Source: an uncultured Bacteroidota bacterium
GTDB taxonomy: Bacteria > Bacteroidota > Bacteroidia > Flavobacteriales > Flavobacteriaceae
Reading direction: 5' to 3'
Assembly (NCBI GenBank): GCA_902609035.1
Contig: CACLQG010000004.1
Span: 7,144 to 71,143 of the forward strand
DNA length: 64,000 bases
Part shown: one piece after another, positions 25,498 through 34,975 of the stretch
Position numbering within the stretch: position 1 is the stretch's first letter
Layout: every line of letters starts with the position of its first letter
Made by a program: the position numbers and the translations under genes
The notes under the pieces: generated by a model
The model's database searches: none
What the model saw: only the letters and a program-made list of their open reading frames with translations
Told to the model about the DNA's origin: nothing

Positions 25498-26430
25498 ATG
25501 GAAACTCCCGCGAAAATTTTTGCCTGTACTCAAAGTACTGATCTAGGTAAGTCTATAGCTGACTATTTTGGAATTAATGTAGGAAAAGTGAACTTTTCTC
25601 GCTATAGTGACGGTGAATTTCAGCCCTCGTTTGAAGAATCGGTACGAGGGGCTCGAATATTTATAATTGGATCAACACATCCTTCTTCCGAAAATTTGAT
25701 GGAAATGCTTTTGATGCTCGATGCAGCAAAACGTGCATCCGCTAGACACATTACTGCCGTAATGCCTTATTTTGGTTGGGCAAGACAAGACAGAAAAGAC
25801 AAGCCTAGAGTTCCAATTGGAGCAAAATTGATTGCTAAATTATTAGAGTCAGCTGGTGCAACTCGAATCATCACTATGGATCTTCATGCAGATCAAATCC
25901 AAGGATTTTTTGAAAAGCCTGTAGATCATCTGTTTGCTTCCACCATTTTTTTGCCCTATATAAATTCTTTAAAGCTTTCAGACCTTACGATTGCCTCACC
26001 TGACATGGGAGGGTCAAAACGTGCTTATGCCTATTCAAAATTCCTATTAAGTGATGTTGTCATCTGCTATAAGCAAAGAGAAAAAGCAAATATCATCTCG
26101 CATATGGAGTTGATAGGAAACGTAGAAGGAAAAAATGTAATTCTTGTTGATGACATGGTAGATACTGCTGGAACACTCACAAAAGCTGCTGATTTGATAA
26201 AAGAAAGAGGTGCAATTTCAGTCCGCGCCATCTGTACTCATGCTCTACTCTCAGGTAATTCTTTTGAAATAATTGAAGGGTCTCAACTTGAAGAATTAAT
26301 TGTAACAGATTCTATACCACCAAAAGTTAGCCACCCTAAAGTAAAAGTATTATCTTGCGCCCCATTATTTGCTGAGGTTATGAAAAACGTTCATTACAAT
26401 CAGTCAATAAGTTCAAAATTTATAATGTAG
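25498..26430 (+). CDS. prs: Ribose-phosphate pyrophosphokinase
   Basis: Makes phosphoribosyl pyrophosphate from ribose 5-phosphate and ATP for nucleotide, histidine, tryptophan and NAD synthesis. The 310-residue protein shows FSRYSDGEFQ near 33-42, the metal-binding DLHADQIQGFF at 128-138 and the PRPP loop VILVDDMVDTAGTL at 214-227, so it is the class I type. The length is normal. rplY begins eight bases after the stop, and pth follows, giving the prs-rplY-pth order widespread in bacteria. Confidence 0.97.
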   Translation: METPAKIFACTQSTDLGKSIADYFGINVGKVNFSRYSDGEFQPSFEESVRGARIFIIGSTHPSSENLMEMLLMLDAAKRASARHITAVMPYFGWARQDRKDKPRVPIGAKLIAKLLESAGATRIITMDLHADQIQGFFEKPVDHLFASTIFLPYINSLKLSDLTIASPDMGGSKRAYAYSKFLLSDVVICYKQREKANIISHMELIGNVEGKNVILVDDMVDTAGTLTKAADLIKERGAISVRAICTHALLSGNSFEIIEGSQLEELIVTDSIPPKVSHPKVKVLSCAPLFAEVMKNVHYNQSISSKFIM

Positions 26431-26438
26431 AAAGTTAA

Positions 26439-27086
26439 ATGAAATCTATTACTATTAAAGGATCCAAAAGAGAAAGCGTAGGCAAAGTCGCGACAAAAGC
26501 CTTACGTAATGCTGATAAAGTTCCCTGCGTACTTTATGGAGGCGAAAATCCACTTCATTTTTCCGCAAATGAGCTTGATTTCAGCAAATTAGTTTACACC
26601 CCAAATGCCCATACCGTTGTTATTGATATCAATGGAAATCAAAAAATAAATGCCATTTTACAGGACATACAATTTCATCCTGTCTCTGACAAAATTCTTC
26701 ATGTTGATTTTTATCAACTATCTGATGACAAAGAAGTAAATATGGAAATCCCTTTAGTCTTCGAAGGCTCTGCCCCAGGTGTAATGCTAGAAGGAGGAAC
26801 CTTAATGGTCAACAAACGAAAACTTAAAGTGAGGGCATTGCCTATTAACTTACCAGATTCTATAATTGTTGATATATCTGAACTCAAATTGGGAAATAAA
26901 ATTTCTTCTGCCGATTTGGACAGTGAAGATTTCACCATTCTACACCCTGAAAACACGGTGGTCTGTAAGGTAAGAACCTCTAGGGCCTCTATGAGTCTTG
27001 AAGAAGAAGTAGAAGGAGAGGGAGAGGGGACTACTATTGAAGGAGAAGCCTCTTCAGAAGGTGAAAGCAGTTCAGGAGAAGAATAA
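26439..27086 (+). CDS. rplY: 50S ribosomal protein L25 (CTC form)
   Basis: A 215-residue long-form L25. The N-terminal domain (about 1-92) binds 5S rRNA and includes [12 protein letters not shown] near 24-35. The second beta domain (about 95-180) is the CTC/TL5 part with [13 protein letters not shown]. The last 30 residues are a low-complexity tail of Glu, Gly and Ser. It starts eight bases after prs and precedes pth by 63 bases. The acidic tail is a common Bacteroidota trait of unknown use. Confidence 0.95.
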   Translation: MKSITIKGSKRESVGKVATKALRNADKVPCVLYGGENPLHFSANELDFSKLVYTPNAHTVVIDINGNQKINAILQDIQFHPVSDKILHVDFYQLSDDKEVNMEIPLVFEGSAPGVMLEGGTLMVNKRKLKVRALPINLPDSIIVDISELKLGNKISSADLDSEDFTILHPENTVVCKVRTSRASMSLEEEVEGEGEGTTIEGEASSEGESSSGEE

Positions 27087-27149
27087 ACACTTTCTATCAA
27101 TTATTAATAAAACATCTATGATCTGAGATGCTTTTTTTAATTTTATAAG

Positions 27150-27776
27150 ATGATATTCAAGTGGCTTTTCAGTAAATCAAAACCCATTGACATGAAAAAA
27201 TTTTTGATTGTAGGTTTGGGGAATATTGGAGAAGAATACCTCAAAACCCGTCATAATATAGGTTTTGAAGTAATTGATTTTATGGCTGAAAAGTTTGAGG
27301 TAGAAATGACTGATTTCAAACTGGGTACTAAAGGAGCCTTTAATCAAAAGGGTAAAAAAATCATTCTGCTTAAGCCTTCCACTTTTATGAACCAAAGTGG
27401 TAAATCTGTCAGGTATTGGGCTTTGAAAGAAAATATAGCACTTGAAAATATCCTAATTATTACAGACGATATCCACCTACCGCTTACATTTTTTAGACTA
27501 AAAGCAAAGGGCAGTGATGGCGGGCACAATGGATTAAAGGACATTGAATCCCAACTAAACACACATAATTACCCCAGGCTGCGATTTGGTATTAAAAGTG
27601 AAGAAAAATCATTCAATCAAGTTGACTTTGTTTTAGGGAAATTCTCTGATACTGAAATGGTAAAAATAACCAAAGTTTTACCCCAAAGTATGGAAATAGT
27701 TCTTTCATTTGTACAAATGGGATTAGATAGAACAATGAATAATTTCAACATAAGGCTTCCTAAGGCGAAGTCCTAA
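27150..27776 (+). CDS. pth: Peptidyl-tRNA hydrolase
   Basis: Releases tRNA from peptidyl-tRNAs dropped by the ribosome. The core starts KKFLIVGLGNIGEEY and carries the catalytic His in TRHNIGF (H35 when counted from 27150) and Asn/Asp in FMNQSGKSV and ITDDIHLPLT, with GGHNGLKDI following. I give the first ATG, which adds a 14-residue basic/hydrophobic leader seen in related flavobacterial proteins; ATG 27192 is the alternative. The final 17 bases overlap the end of the opposing lipoprotein gene. Confidence 0.94.
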   Translation: MIFKWLFSKSKPIDMKKFLIVGLGNIGEEYLKTRHNIGFEVIDFMAEKFEVEMTDFKLGTKGAFNQKGKKIILLKPSTFMNQSGKSVRYWALKENIALENILIITDDIHLPLTFFRLKAKGSDGGHNGLKDIESQLNTHNYPRLRFGIKSEEKSFNQVDFVLGKFSDTEMVKITKVLPQSMEIVLSFVQMGLDRTMNNFNIRLPKAKS

Positions 27777-28437
27777 ATACCCCAATTGGGGATTTGGAGA
27801 CATTACCCTCTTCATCCTTGGTAGCCACCCTCCAATAATAATATTGATCTGGACTTAGAGTAGCAGAAACAGATACTGAAGCTAAGTTTTCGGCTACCAA
27901 ACTTAATCCGTCAGGCTCGGTTCCCAAATATAAATCATAGCTTTCAATATCATTATCCAAATCATCTGTTTCCCATCTCAGCGTTAATTTTCCATCCACA
28001 AGACTTACTTGTGAATTATTCACTGGACTTATCAATTTAGCGGGATAAGGGAAGTTACTGCTCTTCGGTTGTCCCTCTAAATAAAATGTCCATACTTCAC
28101 TTTTCGTAATTGTTTCTGACTGTTCCGATTTGGTATTTACCCACCAAGAATACTGTTTCCCACGTTCCAATATAATACTGGTAAACAAACGTATGGTCTC
28201 TTTTTTTTGATCGATATTTGTTAATATATCCCTAACTACCAGCTCATACTCATCAGTATGTATGGCCTCTTGCCAACTAAAGCTAACTTGACTTCTTTGA
28301 TCGCTAATTCTAACTGCTGTACTACAATTATCATTATTAAGAGGACCCATTAATACAGATGCCTCAGGATCAGGTATCGATTCTTTTTTACAAGATACCC
28401 CTATCAAAAAAAAGATAAATAAACACCTTACCATCAT
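27760..28437 (-). CDS. Lipoprotein with two FN3-like domains
   Basis: A 225-residue lipoprotein with a short signal and lipobox IGVSC (C16). Two fibronectin III-like sandwiches can be seen: about 30-118 (ending YSWWVNTKS...SEVWTFYL) and about 130-222 (LISPVNNSQVSLVDGKLTLRWE to YYYWRVATKDEEGN), each with the Tyr/Trp-rich strand typical of such modules. No catalytic motif is present. The ATG overlaps the stop of the metalloprotease upstream by four bases (ATGA), so the two proteins are probably made together; the lipoprotein may help anchor or inhibit the protease, which is a guess. Confidence 0.78.
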   Translation of the reverse strand: MMVRCLFIFFLIGVSCKKESIPDPEASVLMGPLNNDNCSTAVRISDQRSQVSFSWQEAIHTDEYELVVRDILTNIDQKKETIRLFTSIILERGKQYSWWVNTKSEQSETITKSEVWTFYLEGQPKSSNFPYPAKLISPVNNSQVSLVDGKLTLRWETDDLDNDIESYDLYLGTEPDGLSLVAENLASVSVSATLSPDQYYYWRVATKDEEGNVSKSPIGVFRTSP

Positions 28438-31400
28438 CGCTTTAGAAGTTTAAAGTTTTCAATTCTATCTTCGGAAATTAGGCGAATCAAATACACACCT
28501 GGGGGATAAAAGTCTACTGGAATTTGACAACTCCTATCGAATTGGCTAAGCATAACTACTCTGCTACTGAGTAAATCACCCTGTAGGTTAAAAAATAATA
28601 CCTCGACCTCAGATCTTGTGCCACCTACCAAAATATATACGATTTCTGATGCTGGATTAGGATATATAATTGAATCCTCCGAAACATATATTTTTCGAAC
28701 CAATTTCCCTTGGCATTCTAAATCTGTAGTGACCTCGATAGTAGTCAATCCAGTCCCTAGCGAGAAACGGTGCTGTCCTGTTTTAAGTGAATAATCGTAT
28801 CCATTGAGTCTGAGATTATAATTCTGTCCTCCTGACAAATCAACGGTTACCGATAAGTCTGTAGTGTTGAGTTGCGTGACCACATTGAGGGGATCGGGAT
28901 CAAATAATTCTGTATTGTAACACCTTTTGAAATTCGGATCATCCGACGAAGTAATACAAATATTGTACTCCCCACTAGGTAAATTTGGAACTACAATGTC
29001 ATTTTGGTTAGTAAATTGCTCTTCTCCTCTAAAACCACTGGGGCCAGTAACAAAAAGGGTATAATTAAAATGAGCGTTTGCAGAGACTGATATTGATCCA
29101 TTATTTTTTCCTATACAAGAGGGGTCTGATTTACGCAAACTAAAATTATTAATGGAGTTGATGTCACATACATCTCCAACTCCATCTTCATCATAATCCA
29201 TTTGATCTGAATTAGCAACCATTGGACAATTGTCCAAAAGATCACTAATACCATCATTATCTGAATCTATAATCACCTGACCCCTGTAACAAACTGTAAC
29301 TGAGAAAGCATCAATATAACCCACCAAATTGTCATCATAATTATCCTGTACCTCAAGTCTCCATCTTCCTTTGAGGTAATTCCCATTGAGGACTGATAAG
29401 TCTTCCAAAGGTCTGAAATTCCCAGTAAAAGGCGCTAACGCAAAAACAATCGGATTGGGGGACTCTTGATCAAATACAGTTTGCCTATAATCATCTTGAC
29501 TTCCCCCGATATTTTGCGATAACTTGATTCTATTGTTGTCAGGCGTGATAAGAAAAAGAGAAATATCTTGAATATAACTATGATCTATTGATACATTCAC
29601 ATTAAAGTCTTGGATCACAACCTGATCAAAAATATCGAGGTTTACAAATGTTGATTTGGGCAATCCTCCGATTGCGTCCGATATTTGGGTAGGCATTTCA
29701 GCAGCACTATAGGTTCCACAATTAACTGTAAATGTTTTAAAAGTGCCTACTTCTGAATAGGACCCTTGACCACAGGAGTTGATTGGTTTTACCCTCCAAA
29801 AATATTGAGAATTAAAATCCAATCCGGCTATATCAGTAGATGTAGCAACTAAAGTTTCAGAATGAGTAAGTGTTGAAAATTGACTTGCTTTAGAAACTTC
29901 CAATCTGTACTCGTTTGCATTTTGGAGGGCGGACCATCTTAAATTCAAAGTTCTCGTATACTCAACATTGAGATCGGTTGGTGTCTCCAACTGAACTCCC
30001 GAAAAACTATCATCTCTGATTTTAACTTCTAAATTGATCGATTGGGTGAAGGACTGACCATTGGCACTTAGTGCCAAAACTAAGTCTTGAGTTGGTAAGT
30101 TTTGTAAACCCGAAATGGTTATCGTCTCTGATTGATTATCACTGGTCAATACTGAATCCGAAAACTGAGCGGTCAGAGAATCAGGTAGGTCAATAAAATT
30201 CAAAGTAACAGTATCATTTGATTCCGAAAAAGTTTCGTAATCAAAATTAAAAGTAACCTCATTTTGACAAGCTTCCTTAACAAAACCATTAAAACTAAGT
30301 ACAAAGGGAGACGGGAGAATTTGAATATCTTGAGAATTCAGCGCAAAGTATATGGAATTATCGGGGATAATTTTAATCCTAACCTGATCAGAGCTAATGC
30401 CACCTGGGACGGTGATATCCTCCTGTCCATCGTTCGGCGTAGAGGAGAGTAAAGTCTTTCCAAAAGTATTACCGCCATCCGTTGATAATAAAATGGACAC
30501 AAATTTTGTATTGATAGGAGCTTGGTCGGTTAGTGCCACTTCCCAAGAAATTGTTTGTCTAGAACCCGCTTGCCAAATGATTCCTTCTTTATTTTGGGAA
30601 CTCATTTCAAAAGGCCCAGCATCAGCAACAATCTTAAGTAATTTAATATCAGAAGACATTCTCCCTTTTTGCCCAGCCGATGCAGGATATCGATCTCGAG
30701 CTGAAACTGCCCAAGTCATGGTTCTATCCACCATAGAAACCGTTTCCCAACGACTCCCGGTAGCAGGATTTTCTTGTGTCAAACTTCCTTTCAATACCGC
30801 TTCCATTTCAGGTATCGTTCTTGTTGGTTTAATAGATGGTGGAAGCGATCTCGCCTGAGCACCCAGATGATTATAGGGTCCAAAATTAGAAGCGTCCACT
30901 TGACCAGAATCCAACTGTTCCCAACAATAGTACAAGACATCACCATCTGGATCAAATCCCGTTGCCTTCAACTCATAAGCTGTTCCTATGGGTAGGGTAA
31001 AATCCTCCCCTGCTGAGGTAATGGGTATTTGGTTTTCATTGACTTCAGTGGAGTAACAACTTTGTGATCCAAGGTATTCATTAATATTTTGAATACTGTG
31101 ATAATGAAAATATGGATCGCTGTGAAGCTGAACATTATCATTACCCACAATTCCTGCATACCCCATGATTGTCGATCCACTTCCTGGTTCTGAACTCACG
31201 TCTTCAAATTCATTGGTATGAGAAAAAGTATGATAAGCACCAAACTGATGCCCCATTTCATGGGTTACATAATCAATATCAAAATGATCATTTAAAAAAG
31301 GCTCATCGGGACGGCCTTGAAAAGGGTGAGCGCTAAATGCACCTCCTTTTAATCCTGCTCTACATGCGCTTCCAACTGTACCCGCATTACCATTTCCCCC

Positions 31401-32315
31401 ATCTCGGGCATAGGCAAACAGATGACCTATGTCATAATTTTCTGAACCAAAAACTTCGTCGATGGTTTCTTGTGCTTGAGAAACTAAATCGGTGGTATAA
31501 GGGTCATTATCTACATTGGGAAAAACTAAATCAATCCCTGAAACCAACTCCAAATGTATACCCAGCTCCGTTTCGAAAATTTCGTTGACCCTGTTTATAG
31601 TGCTGATAACCATGGCATAAGCATCCTCCTGATTGGTGCCATTGCTAGCATCATTATCTCCCCAAAAAGAAGTATAACCTCCAGTTGTGGATATGGCCAA
31701 CCTAAAACTTCTTATCTCTGCTGAATTTGAAGTCCTAAAATACTTTTGACTAATACTCTTCAAATTTTGATCCTTCCAGTTGTCTCCTAACAAGGTACTA
31801 CAATTGAAACCTCCAAGACCTCTTTCTACCGATCTATAATAGGAAATATAACGACAGTTTTCATCTCTTACAGGCTGTAAAAACCTACTTTCTCCATTAG
31901 GATAACGGATCCATGCGTTGATACCCATTGGGGTATAAGAAAGTCTAATTTTAACTTCTGGGCGATCTCTACTTTTCCCTGCATAAGTTCTTATTTTGGG
32001 GTATTTTAATTGAAGATCGGAAGACAGAACTTCTACTTTTTTGAGCTCAAAAACCTCCTCTTCTCCCAACTCATTCGGCAATACCATCTCAACACGATCT
32101 GACGCTCTCATGGACTTTTTCGTTGTTTGGCTTTTAAAATAATTTTTAAATCCCTGAGTATCTAATTCCAAGTAATAACTCATTTTCGGATCAGAAACAG
32201 GCAAATAACTTAAGGGAAAATCCGAATCTAAAGACCAAAATTGCTGTGCATTTAGACCTCCTAAGCAAATAAAAAGGTAAAATAATCCAAAAAGGCAAGA
32301 ACTATATAACGTCAA
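28434..32315 (-). CDS. Secreted reprolysin-like metalloprotease with P-domain and T9SS tail
   Basis: A 1293-residue secreted protease. After a signal peptide (cut near residue 23) comes a propeptide-like part, then a metzincin domain with zinc motif HEMGHQFGAYH at 352-362 and a Met-turn in STIMGYAG. It is followed by FN3-like modules, a proprotein-convertase P/homo-B domain (about 865-1010), a thrombospondin type 3 calcium repeat (DSDNDGISDLLDNCP), a SprB-like repeat with PSGEYNICIT, and a type IX sorting domain (IYPNPASEIVYI...FKLLKR). The tail sends it through the T9SS to the surface or outside. It is coupled to the lipoprotein gene that follows. Confidence 0.92.
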   Translation of the reverse strand: MTLYSSCLFGLFYLFICLGGLNAQQFWSLDSDFPLSYLPVSDPKMSYYLELDTQGFKNYFKSQTTKKSMRASDRVEMVLPNELGEEEVFELKKVEVLSSDLQLKYPKIRTYAGKSRDRPEVKIRLSYTPMGINAWIRYPNGESRFLQPVRDENCRYISYYRSVERGLGGFNCSTLLGDNWKDQNLKSISQKYFRTSNSAEIRSFRLAISTTGGYTSFWGDNDASNGTNQEDAYAMVISTINRVNEIFETELGIHLELVSGIDLVFPNVDNDPYTTDLVSQAQETIDEVFGSENYDIGHLFAYARDGGNGNAGTVGSACRAGLKGGAFSAHPFQGRPDEPFLNDHFDIDYVTHEMGHQFGAYHTFSHTNEFEDVSSEPGSGSTIMGYAGIVGNDNVQLHSDPYFHYHSIQNINEYLGSQSCYSTEVNENQIPITSAGEDFTLPIGTAYELKATGFDPDGDVLYYCWEQLDSGQVDASNFGPYNHLGAQARSLPPSIKPTRTIPEMEAVLKGSLTQENPATGSRWETVSMVDRTMTWAVSARDRYPASAGQKGRMSSDIKLLKIVADAGPFEMSSQNKEGIIWQAGSRQTISWEVALTDQAPINTKFVSILLSTDGGNTFGKTLLSSTPNDGQEDITVPGGISSDQVRIKIIPDNSIYFALNSQDIQILPSPFVLSFNGFVKEACQNEVTFNFDYETFSESNDTVTLNFIDLPDSLTAQFSDSVLTSDNQSETITISGLQNLPTQDLVLALSANGQSFTQSINLEVKIRDDSFSGVQLETPTDLNVEYTRTLNLRWSALQNANEYRLEVSKASQFSTLTHSETLVATSTDIAGLDFNSQYFWRVKPINSCGQGSYSEVGTFKTFTVNCGTYSAAEMPTQISDAIGGLPKSTFVNLDIFDQVVIQDFNVNVSIDHSYIQDISLFLITPDNNRIKLSQNIGGSQDDYRQTVFDQESPNPIVFALAPFTGNFRPLEDLSVLNGNYLKGRWRLEVQDNYDDNLVGYIDAFSVTVCYRGQVIIDSDNDGISDLLDNCPMVANSDQMDYDEDGVGDVCDINSINNFSLRKSDPSCIGKNNGSISVSANAHFNYTLFVTGPSGFRGEEQFTNQNDIVVPNLPSGEYNICITSSDDPNFKRCYNTELFDPDPLNVVTQLNTTDLSVTVDLSGGQNYNLRLNGYDYSLKTGQHRFSLGTGLTTIEVTTDLECQGKLVRKIYVSEDSIIYPNPASEIVYILVGGTRSEVEVLFFNLQGDLLSSRVVMLSQFDRSCQIPVDFYPPGVYLIRLISEDRIENFKLLKR

Positions 32316-32376
32316 TTCTGGTTGTTAATTTTCTTTAATTTAAAAAAACAATATTAATGATGAAATATTTTCGGTG

Positions 32377-32384
32377 TACTTTTG
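32377..32384 (+). promoter_or_regulatory. -7 element of ribF
   Basis: TACTTTTG fits TAnnTTTG and ends 19 bases before the ribF ATG at 32404. No clear -33 partner. Confidence 0.35.
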
Positions 32385-32403
32385 AAAAATATCATAATTT
32401 TCA

Positions 32404-33336
32404 ATGGAGGTCATCCATAATATTTCCAATTACCAACCCCAAAAAGCTGGAATTCTTACCATTGGGACCTTTGATGGTGTTCACATTGGCCACCAAAAAA
32501 TAATCAGTAATCTGGTAGCCACAGCAAAGAAAGAAGATTTATGTGGCATAGTACTAACTTTTTTTCCTCATCCGAGAATAGTTTTACAAAAAGATAATCA
32601 AATGAAATTGATTGATACTTTAGAGGAAAAGAGAAAAATAATTGAATCATTAGGAGTAGAAGTACTTATAATCCATCCCTTTACCCTTCATTTTTCTAGA
32701 ATGACCGCTACAGAATACACTAGAGATATTTTGGTCAACAGTCTTAATATATCTAGACTAATCATTGGCTACGACCACCGATTTGGGAGAAATCGAAAGG
32801 CAACAGTCCAAGACCTTAAGGAATTTGGTGAGCAGTATAAATTTTCAGTAGAAGAAATTCCAGCTCAAGATATTGAGTCCATAGCAATAAGCTCTACAAA
32901 AGTGAGAAATGCAATTATCTCTGGTGAAATGAAAAAGGCAAATCAATTTTTAGGAAGACCTTTTTCTGTTAGCGGCAAAATTGTCAAGGGAGACGAAATC
33001 GGTCGAAAAATAGGCTATCCCACTGCCAATTTAGAAATTGAAGAGGAATACAAACTACAGCCTCAAAACGGTGTTTATCTTATTCAATGTCACTGGGATA
33101 ATCAGAAATATTTTGGGATGATGAATGTTGGTAAACGCCCTACTGTGTCTGGAAAGAAAAACCAAATCGAGACTTATTTTTTTAATTTTGAGGGCGACTT
33201 ATACGGAAAAAAATTAAAGATCGACCTACTGGAAAAAATAAGAGATGAAAAAAAATACGAGTCTCTTGAGATTCTTAGGAATCAGCTTGGAATTGATAAA
33301 AATAGCTGTCAAAAATTAATCCCAAAATACAGCTGA
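32404..33336 (+). CDS. ribF: Bifunctional riboflavin kinase/FAD synthetase
   Basis: Makes FMN and FAD from riboflavin and ATP. The 310-residue protein has the N-terminal nucleotidyltransferase with GTFDGVHIGH at residues 21-30 and the ISSTKVRNAI motif near 162-171. The C-terminal riboflavin kinase domain starts near 180 with GRPFSVSGKIVKGD, GRKIGYPTANL, and the conserved PTVSGKK and ETYFFNFEGDLYGK segments. Full length. It stands alone upstream of serS with a promoter element of its own. Confidence 0.96.
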   Translation: MEVIHNISNYQPQKAGILTIGTFDGVHIGHQKIISNLVATAKKEDLCGIVLTFFPHPRIVLQKDNQMKLIDTLEEKRKIIESLGVEVLIIHPFTLHFSRMTATEYTRDILVNSLNISRLIIGYDHRFGRNRKATVQDLKEFGEQYKFSVEEIPAQDIESIAISSTKVRNAIISGEMKKANQFLGRPFSVSGKIVKGDEIGRKIGYPTANLEIEEEYKLQPQNGVYLIQCHWDNQKYFGMMNVGKRPTVSGKKNQIETYFFNFEGDLYGKKLKIDLLEKIRDEKKYESLEILRNQLGIDKNSCQKLIPKYS

Positions 33337-33362
33337 ATTCTAGTTTATCGATTGGTTTCTTC

Positions 33363-33370
33363 TACCTTTG
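33363..33370 (+). promoter_or_regulatory. -7 element of serS
   Basis: TACCTTTG, a perfect TAnnTTTG, ends 18 bases before the preferred serS ATG at 33389 and would be inside the gene if translation began at the TTG at 33368. It therefore supports the shorter start. No TTG sits at the ideal -33 spacing. Confidence 0.45.
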
Positions 33371-33388
33371 CATCGAAAAAATATTCAA

Positions 33389-34660
33389 ATGTTACCGCTT
33401 GCGTACCTTAGAAAACATTCGGAGAAAGTCAAGAGAGGGTTGAGGAAAAGAAATTTTTCTCAACCAGAATTGATAGATCAATTACTTGAAACAGATCGGA
33501 AAAGAAGATCACTTCAAAGTCAATTAGACGAAAAGCTTTCCAATAGTAACCAGATTACCAAAGAAATTGGAGGGTTATTCAAATCAGGGCAAGCAGAAAA
33601 AGCCAATGAGCTAAAAACACTAACGGTCGATCTCAAAGCACAAAGTAAAGAGCTTCAAGAAAAACTCCAAAAAGCTGAAGGAGAACTCTTGTCCATTAGA
33701 ATACAAATTCCCAATATACCAGACGAAAGTGTTCCCTCTGGAATCACCGAGGATGACAATGAAGAAGTTTTTAGTGCTGGCCGTATTCCTGTATTAGGAG
33801 ACGACGCCCTTCCCCATTGGGAACTTGCCTCAAAGTATGGTCTGATCGACTTTGACCTCGGAAGCAAGATTACTGGTGCTGGTTTTCCCGTTTATAAGGA
33901 CAAAGGAGCCAAGCTTCAAAGGGCACTTATTCAATATTTTTTGGATAAAAACACAGCTGCTGGTTATAGAGAGTTTCAAGTCCCCCATATGGTGAATGAA
34001 GACTCAGGATTTGGAACAGGACAATTGCCCGATAAGGATGGGCAGATGTATCATGCTCAGGAAGACAATTTATATCTTATTCCAACTGCCGAAGTTCCTT
34101 TGACCAACCTGTTTAGAAACCAACTCCTGGACGAGAAGGACTTACCTATTTGCCTAACAAGCTACACCCCCTGTTTTCGTCGTGAGGCAGGAAGCTATGG
34201 AGCCAATGTGAGGGGTCTGAACCGACTGCATCAATTCGATAAAGTTGAAATTGTTCGAATTGAAAAACCTCAAAATTCGAGAGCAGCATTAGATAAAATG
34301 ATAGAGCACGTTAAAACCATATTAGAAGAATTGAGGCTCCCTTATCGGATACTTAAACTCTGTGGAGGAGACTTAGGTTTTACCTCAGCTTTGACCTTCG
34401 ATTTTGAGGTTTACTCCACCGCTCAGAAAAGATGGTTGGAAATTAGCTCTGTTTCCGCTTTCAATAGCTTTCAATCCGAACGACTCCAGCTGCGATACAA
34501 GGACAAAAATGGAAAAAAACAGGCTGTTCATACCCTAAATGGAAGTTCACTCGCCCTACCAAGAGTTGTCGCAGGATTACTCGAAAACTGTCAGTCCCCA
34601 AAAGGCATTTGCATCCCTAAAGTATTGATTCCTTACACTGGTTTTGAAATAATAAACTAA
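33389..34660 (+). CDS. serS: Seryl-tRNA synthetase
   Basis: A class II synthetase of 423 residues. The first 110 residues form the antiparallel coiled-coil arm that holds the tRNA-Ser variable arm (rich in Glu/Lys/Leu). The catalytic domain shows the TAEVPLTNLF motif near 232, motif 2 in TPCFRREAGSYG, and motif 3 near the end in ALPRVVAGLLEN. I start at ATG 33389 (MLPLAYLRKHSEKV), which follows a -7 promoter element. Four bases after the stop begins a small DUF4286 gene. Confidence 0.96.
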   Translation: MLPLAYLRKHSEKVKRGLRKRNFSQPELIDQLLETDRKRRSLQSQLDEKLSNSNQITKEIGGLFKSGQAEKANELKTLTVDLKAQSKELQEKLQKAEGELLSIRIQIPNIPDESVPSGITEDDNEEVFSAGRIPVLGDDALPHWELASKYGLIDFDLGSKITGAGFPVYKDKGAKLQRALIQYFLDKNTAAGYREFQVPHMVNEDSGFGTGQLPDKDGQMYHAQEDNLYLIPTAEVPLTNLFRNQLLDEKDLPICLTSYTPCFRREAGSYGANVRGLNRLHQFDKVEIVRIEKPQNSRAALDKMIEHVKTILEELRLPYRILKLCGGDLGFTSALTFDFEVYSTAQKRWLEISSVSAFNSFQSERLQLRYKDKNGKKQAVHTLNGSSLALPRVVAGLLENCQSPKGICIPKVLIPYTGFEIIN

Positions 34661-34663
34661 TCA

Positions 34664-34975
34664 ATGGTAGTTCACAATGTCACTTGTAATTTGGAGCTAG
34701 AAGTCGAAAAAAAATGGTCGGAAGGGATTGATGAAAAACTATACGTTTTGTTAAAACATGAAAAGATTATCGCTCCCTCAAGTCTAAAATTAAATTTATC
34801 ATCACCCCCTAAAAGATCAATTTATGCCCTTCATTACAAGATCTTGGATCAAAATGCGGTTGAAAAATTCATTTATAATGTAGACAAGATTCTAAAAGAA
34901 AAAATCATTAAAGAATTTGGTGAAGCAGTTCTAAATTTCAGCAGTCAGCTCGAAATCATGAAAGAATACAAATGA
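34664..34975 (+). CDS. DUF4286 family protein
   Basis: A 103-residue cytoplasmic protein of the Bacteroidota family DUF4286. Such proteins start with a beta strand like VVHNVTCNLE and have a middle helix; the C-terminal half here reads FIYNVDKILKEKIIKEFGE. Function is unknown. It is three bases after serS, and its last four bases overlap the start of rsmA (ATGA), placing it in a serS-DUF4286-rsmA-mgtE run. The tight packing with translation genes suggests a related role, but that is inference. Confidence 0.75.
   Translation: MVVHNVTCNLELEVEKKWSEGIDEKLYVLLKHEKIIAPSSLKLNLSSPPKRSIYALHYKILDQNAVEKFIYNVDKILKEKIIKEFGEAVLNFSSQLEIMKEYK

Noticed and set aside
32316..32403. FMN riboswitch before ribF
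   Set aside because: The spacer is under 90 bases, AT-rich and has none of the conserved FMN-element stems.
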